The notes under the pieces are model-generated. The model had not been told where the DNA came from, searched no databases, and worked only from the letters and a program-made list of their open reading frames with translations. Below are positions 45,003 to 45,615 of a stretch of 45,615 nt of DNA, piece after piece. Source of the stretch: Acinetobacter brisouii. GTDB lineage: Bacteria > Pseudomonadota > Gammaproteobacteria > Pseudomonadales > Moraxellaceae. Both the position numbers and the translations under genes were made by a program. The stretch covers positions 1 to 45,615 of the forward strand of contig NZ_BKNN01000018.1 of assembly GCF_008993995.1 (NCBI RefSeq), written 5' to 3'. How positions within the stretch are numbered: the stretch's first letter is position 1; the number at the start of each line of letters is the position of its first letter.

Positions 45003-45615
45003 GTGGTTCCGTTAATTAGACCACTCAATTCAGTTTTATAAGTGATAAATCCGCTCTAAATATTTAAATTATGCTGCCATTACTTTTAGTAAATGTTGAT
45101 CATAAAATTCATTCGGTGTGGCCTTATTCAAACTTGAATGAGGACGTATCATGTTATAAAAATCCAAATACTCAGCAATGGATTGTTTCGCTTGTTTTAC
45201 TGTATCGTAAGCCTTCAAATAGACTTCCTCATGCTTCACGCTGCGCCATAAACGCTCAATCATCACATTATCCATCTATGAGCAGTATACTGCGCAAGTT
45301 TCCCATCCATACTGATACGGATATTTCGCAATTTTAACTCATTCAAAAATGCCTCGCTTGTGAATTGACTGCCTTGGTCTGTATTAAACACCTCAGGACA
45401 ACCATATTTCACAATTGCTTCTTGCAACGCATCTATGCAAAAGTCTGTTTCCATACTGATCGATACTCGATGAGCCAGTACTTTACGGCTATGCCAATCT
45501 ATAATTGCACACAGATAGACAAAGCCTTTAGCCATAGGAATATACGTGATATCTGTACACCAGACTTGATTAGAGTGATCGATGACCATGTTTTTCAACA
45601 GATATGGGAAAATAC
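45003..45615 (-). mobile_element. IS3-type insertion sequence, 3' end, running off the window
   Basis: The element enters from the right edge with its transposase on the - strand. Its terminus is placed at 45003-45004, where the + strand reads TGGTTCCGTTAATTAGACC; IS3-family ends start with TG. Just outside, the old-yellow-enzyme frame starts in mid-gene. The second end and any target duplication are outside the window. Confidence 0.65.
45069..45615 (-). pseudogene. IS3-family transposase OrfB, frameshifted
   Basis: The frame from the window edge encodes the integrase core of OrfB: VWCTDITYIPMAKGFVYLC with the first catalytic Asp, IDWHSRKVLAHRVS, and FNTDQGSQFTSEAFL with the second Asp. After the segment RISMDGK the frame is lost. 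A second frame, starting at DNVMIERLWRSVKHEEVYL with the catalytic Glu and continuing to RPHSSLNKATPNEFYDQHL, completes the protein to the stop at 45069. Between them lie about 23 bases containing the palindrome GCAGTATACTGC instead of the expected short Gly-Arg-Trp stretch. The catalytic triad is thus split and the transposase is probably inactive. Confidence 0.85.

Overview
The window looks like chromosomal DNA of an Acinetobacter-type gammaproteobacterium (Moraxellaceae). I infer this from protein-level resemblance and gene order: gdhA followed by astCADBE, a nitrate operon carrying a NirD-FAD fusion, a MoaCB fusion, and IS5/IS3-type elements. No database search was run and the species is not resolved. 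Both ends lie inside insertion sequences: an IS5-type element on the left (1 to about 323) and an IS3-type element on the right (about 45003 to the end). Each has cut into a neighbouring gene.

Region 1 (327-11290) is a tellurium-resistance-type (Ter) stress locus. On the + strand sits the associated 'nucleoside-like metabolite' module: an ATP-grasp enzyme (truncated by the IS), a PRTase-TRSP protein, a HAD phosphatase, a StiP/PRTase-PELOTA protein and a CitE-like lyase. The last four are translationally coupled by short overlaps or very short gaps. Facing it across a bidirectional terminator is the - strand operon terA-terD-DUF475/TerC-terE-terF-AIM24-terZ. A pair of mutually exclusive hairpins lies between terE and terF.

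Region 2 (11327-23056) handles amino acids. It holds a secreted broad-specificity amino-acid racemase, a CycA-type permease, the complete arginine succinyltransferase pathway (astC, astA, astD, astB, astE) and an upstream glutamate dehydrogenase. A sigma54-like promoter precedes astC. A HutC-type palindrome lies upstream of gdhA, next to a HutC-like GntR regulator. A divergent LysR/MFS pair (23204-25471) follows, with a palindromic operator between the two genes.

Region 3 (25462-42744) is a nitrate assimilation and molybdenum cofactor region, transcribed mostly on the - strand. It contains narK, nirB, the NirD-FAD fusion, nasA and mobA, then moaA, moaD, moaE, moaCB, moeA and modABC. The regulators nasT (ANTAR antiterminator) and nasS (nitrate sensor) diverge from narK. 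The narK leader has two hexaloop hairpins with the A1/G4 signature of ANTAR targets, directly downstream of a sigma54-type promoter. A second sigma54-type promoter precedes nasT. The layout predicts dual control: nitrogen limitation through sigma54 and nitrate through NasS-NasT antitermination. Nitrate enters through NarK and is reduced by NasA and then NirB. ModABC brings in molybdate and the Moa/Moe/Mob proteins build the cofactor NasA needs.

Region 4 (42929-45615) has a LysR regulator, an old-yellow-enzyme pseudogene with three separate lesions, and the IS3-type element, whose transposase is frameshifted. No rRNA, tRNA or CRISPR array was seen. Two stretches over 300 bases lack genes: 21942-22285 and 40679-41168. 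Both hold regulatory sequence.
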